Positions 48,653-48,915 of a stretch of 48,915 bases of DNA are shown piece after piece. How positions within the stretch are numbered: the first letter of the stretch is position 1; the number at the start of each line of letters is the position of its first letter. Below the pieces are notes generated by a model. That model made no database searches. It was not told the DNA's origin and was given only the letters and a program-made list of their open reading frames with translations. Made by a program: the position numbers and the translations under genes. This DNA comes from Candidatus Nanopelagicales bacterium (GTDB taxonomy: Bacteria > Actinomycetota > Actinomycetes > S36-B12 > CAIYMF01), in contig JAFIHG010000055.1 in NCBI GenBank assembly GCA_017848795.1, forward strand, positions 1 to 48,915, read 5' to 3'.

Positions 48653-48915
48653 TCAGCGGATGTTGGGGCCGGTCTTCTCGTCGAGGTTGCGCACGTGCCG
48701 CTCCACTCTTCGCAGGGTCCGTTGGAGGTTCTCGAAGTAGCCGGGGAGTTCTTCGAGGACGGCGGTGCTTCGGTTGAGCCCTGATCCACCGGCGACTATG
48801 CGTGGGCCTCGATTGTGATCTTTGAGGGCTGTCGCGGGTGGTGGGGCGTGTGGGGGCCGCCGGTCTGTCCGGCTCTTCCACTTCGGGTCCGTGGTCGCGC
48901 CCTGTTCGGGCAGGG
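48653..48915 (-). CDS. C-terminal end of an unknown protein (cut by the window edge)
   Basis: The minus-strand frame ending in TGA at 48653-48655 stays open to the window edge (86 codons, no start inside). Its first half is basic and Pro/Arg-rich. Its second half is a clear amphipathic helix (VLEELPGYFENLQRTLRRVE, RHVRNLDEKTGPNIR) with protein-like periodicity, more convincing than the overlapping frames. No family is recognised. Confidence 0.5.
   Translation of the reverse strand, partial: LPEQGATTDPKWKSRTDRRPPHAPPPATALKDHNRGPRIVAGGSGLNRSTAVLEELPGYFENLQRTLRRVERHVRNLDEKTGPNIR

Noticed and set aside
48430..48777. Plus-strand frame of 115 codons after the VOC gene
   Set aside because: It has no ribosome site, shows Arg/Gly/Ser shadow composition, and overlaps a better minus-strand frame.
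36748..48915. Search for a second copy of the tRNA-Pro 3' end (attR)
   Set aside because: No string resembling the T-arm/acceptor end GTTCAAATCCTGTCAGCCCG was seen by eye; the far end probably lies outside the window.

Overview
This window comes from a high-GC actinobacterium. The evidence is the GC-rich third codon positions, frequent GTG/TTG starts with start/stop overlaps, the rRNA spacer type, and a block of housekeeping genes (tlyA-nadK-recN ... pyrG ... xerD-parA-scpAB-rluB-aroH-tyrA-cmk-plsC-der) in the order known from Streptomyces and Mycobacterium. I cannot name the genus from the sequence alone.

Layout. 1-3971: 3' end of 16S, a spacer without tRNAs, complete 23S and 5S rRNA, and a strong terminator. 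4008-8404: a tetratricopeptide protein, an OB-fold SSB-like protein, a TPR-HAD phosphatase fusion, an SCP2-like protein on the minus strand, a phasin-like coiled-coil protein with a lysine/alanine/proline tail, and a small acidic protein. 8412-13604: a translationally coupled chain tlyA-nadK-recN-DUF885 metallopeptidase. 13667-19323: two large convergent envelope genes, an acyltransferase-3/SGNH protein and a bifunctional GT2/CDP-glycerol glycerophosphotransferase. 19466-27828: pyrG, a sulfate activation set (cysQ-cysD-cysNC), a Nudix ADP-ribose pyrophosphatase, alanine dehydrogenase and xerD. 27836-36478: parA with a small ribbon-helix-helix-like partner, scpA, scpB, rluB, a 370-base low-GC noncoding gap, aroH, tyrA, cmk, plsC and der. 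These link chromosome segregation, ribosome maturation, aromatic amino acid and nucleotide metabolism.

36542-48915 is accessory. A degenerate tRNA-Pro copy precedes an intact tRNA-Pro(GGG). Immediately beyond it lie a phage-type integrase, an excisionase, a DUF4913 protein, a VirD4/TraG-like coupling ATPase and a small conjugation-associated protein, all on the minus strand. This is one end of an integrative element whose attachment site is very probably the tRNA 3' end. No relaxase or VirB4 is visible before it gives way to decaying genes: a repeat protein with an apparent one-base insertion and a DUF4145 gene broken by a 5-bp duplication plus a stop codon.

Then comes a plus-strand trio (42714-46013): an intact tyrosine recombinase of 361 aa, a 117-aa HTH protein, and a 597-aa protein with eight CxxC pairs followed by a tyrosine-recombinase-like domain that has lost key catalytic residues. 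Its protein sizes recall the TnpA/TnpC/TnpB set of Tn554, but the order and the zinc-ribbon head differ. It is the best candidate here for a little-described mobile system. The window ends with an HxlR regulator, its perfect palindromic operator, and a DoxX/DUF5519/VOC-dioxygenase cluster, followed by the C-terminal end of an unknown minus-strand gene cut by the window edge.
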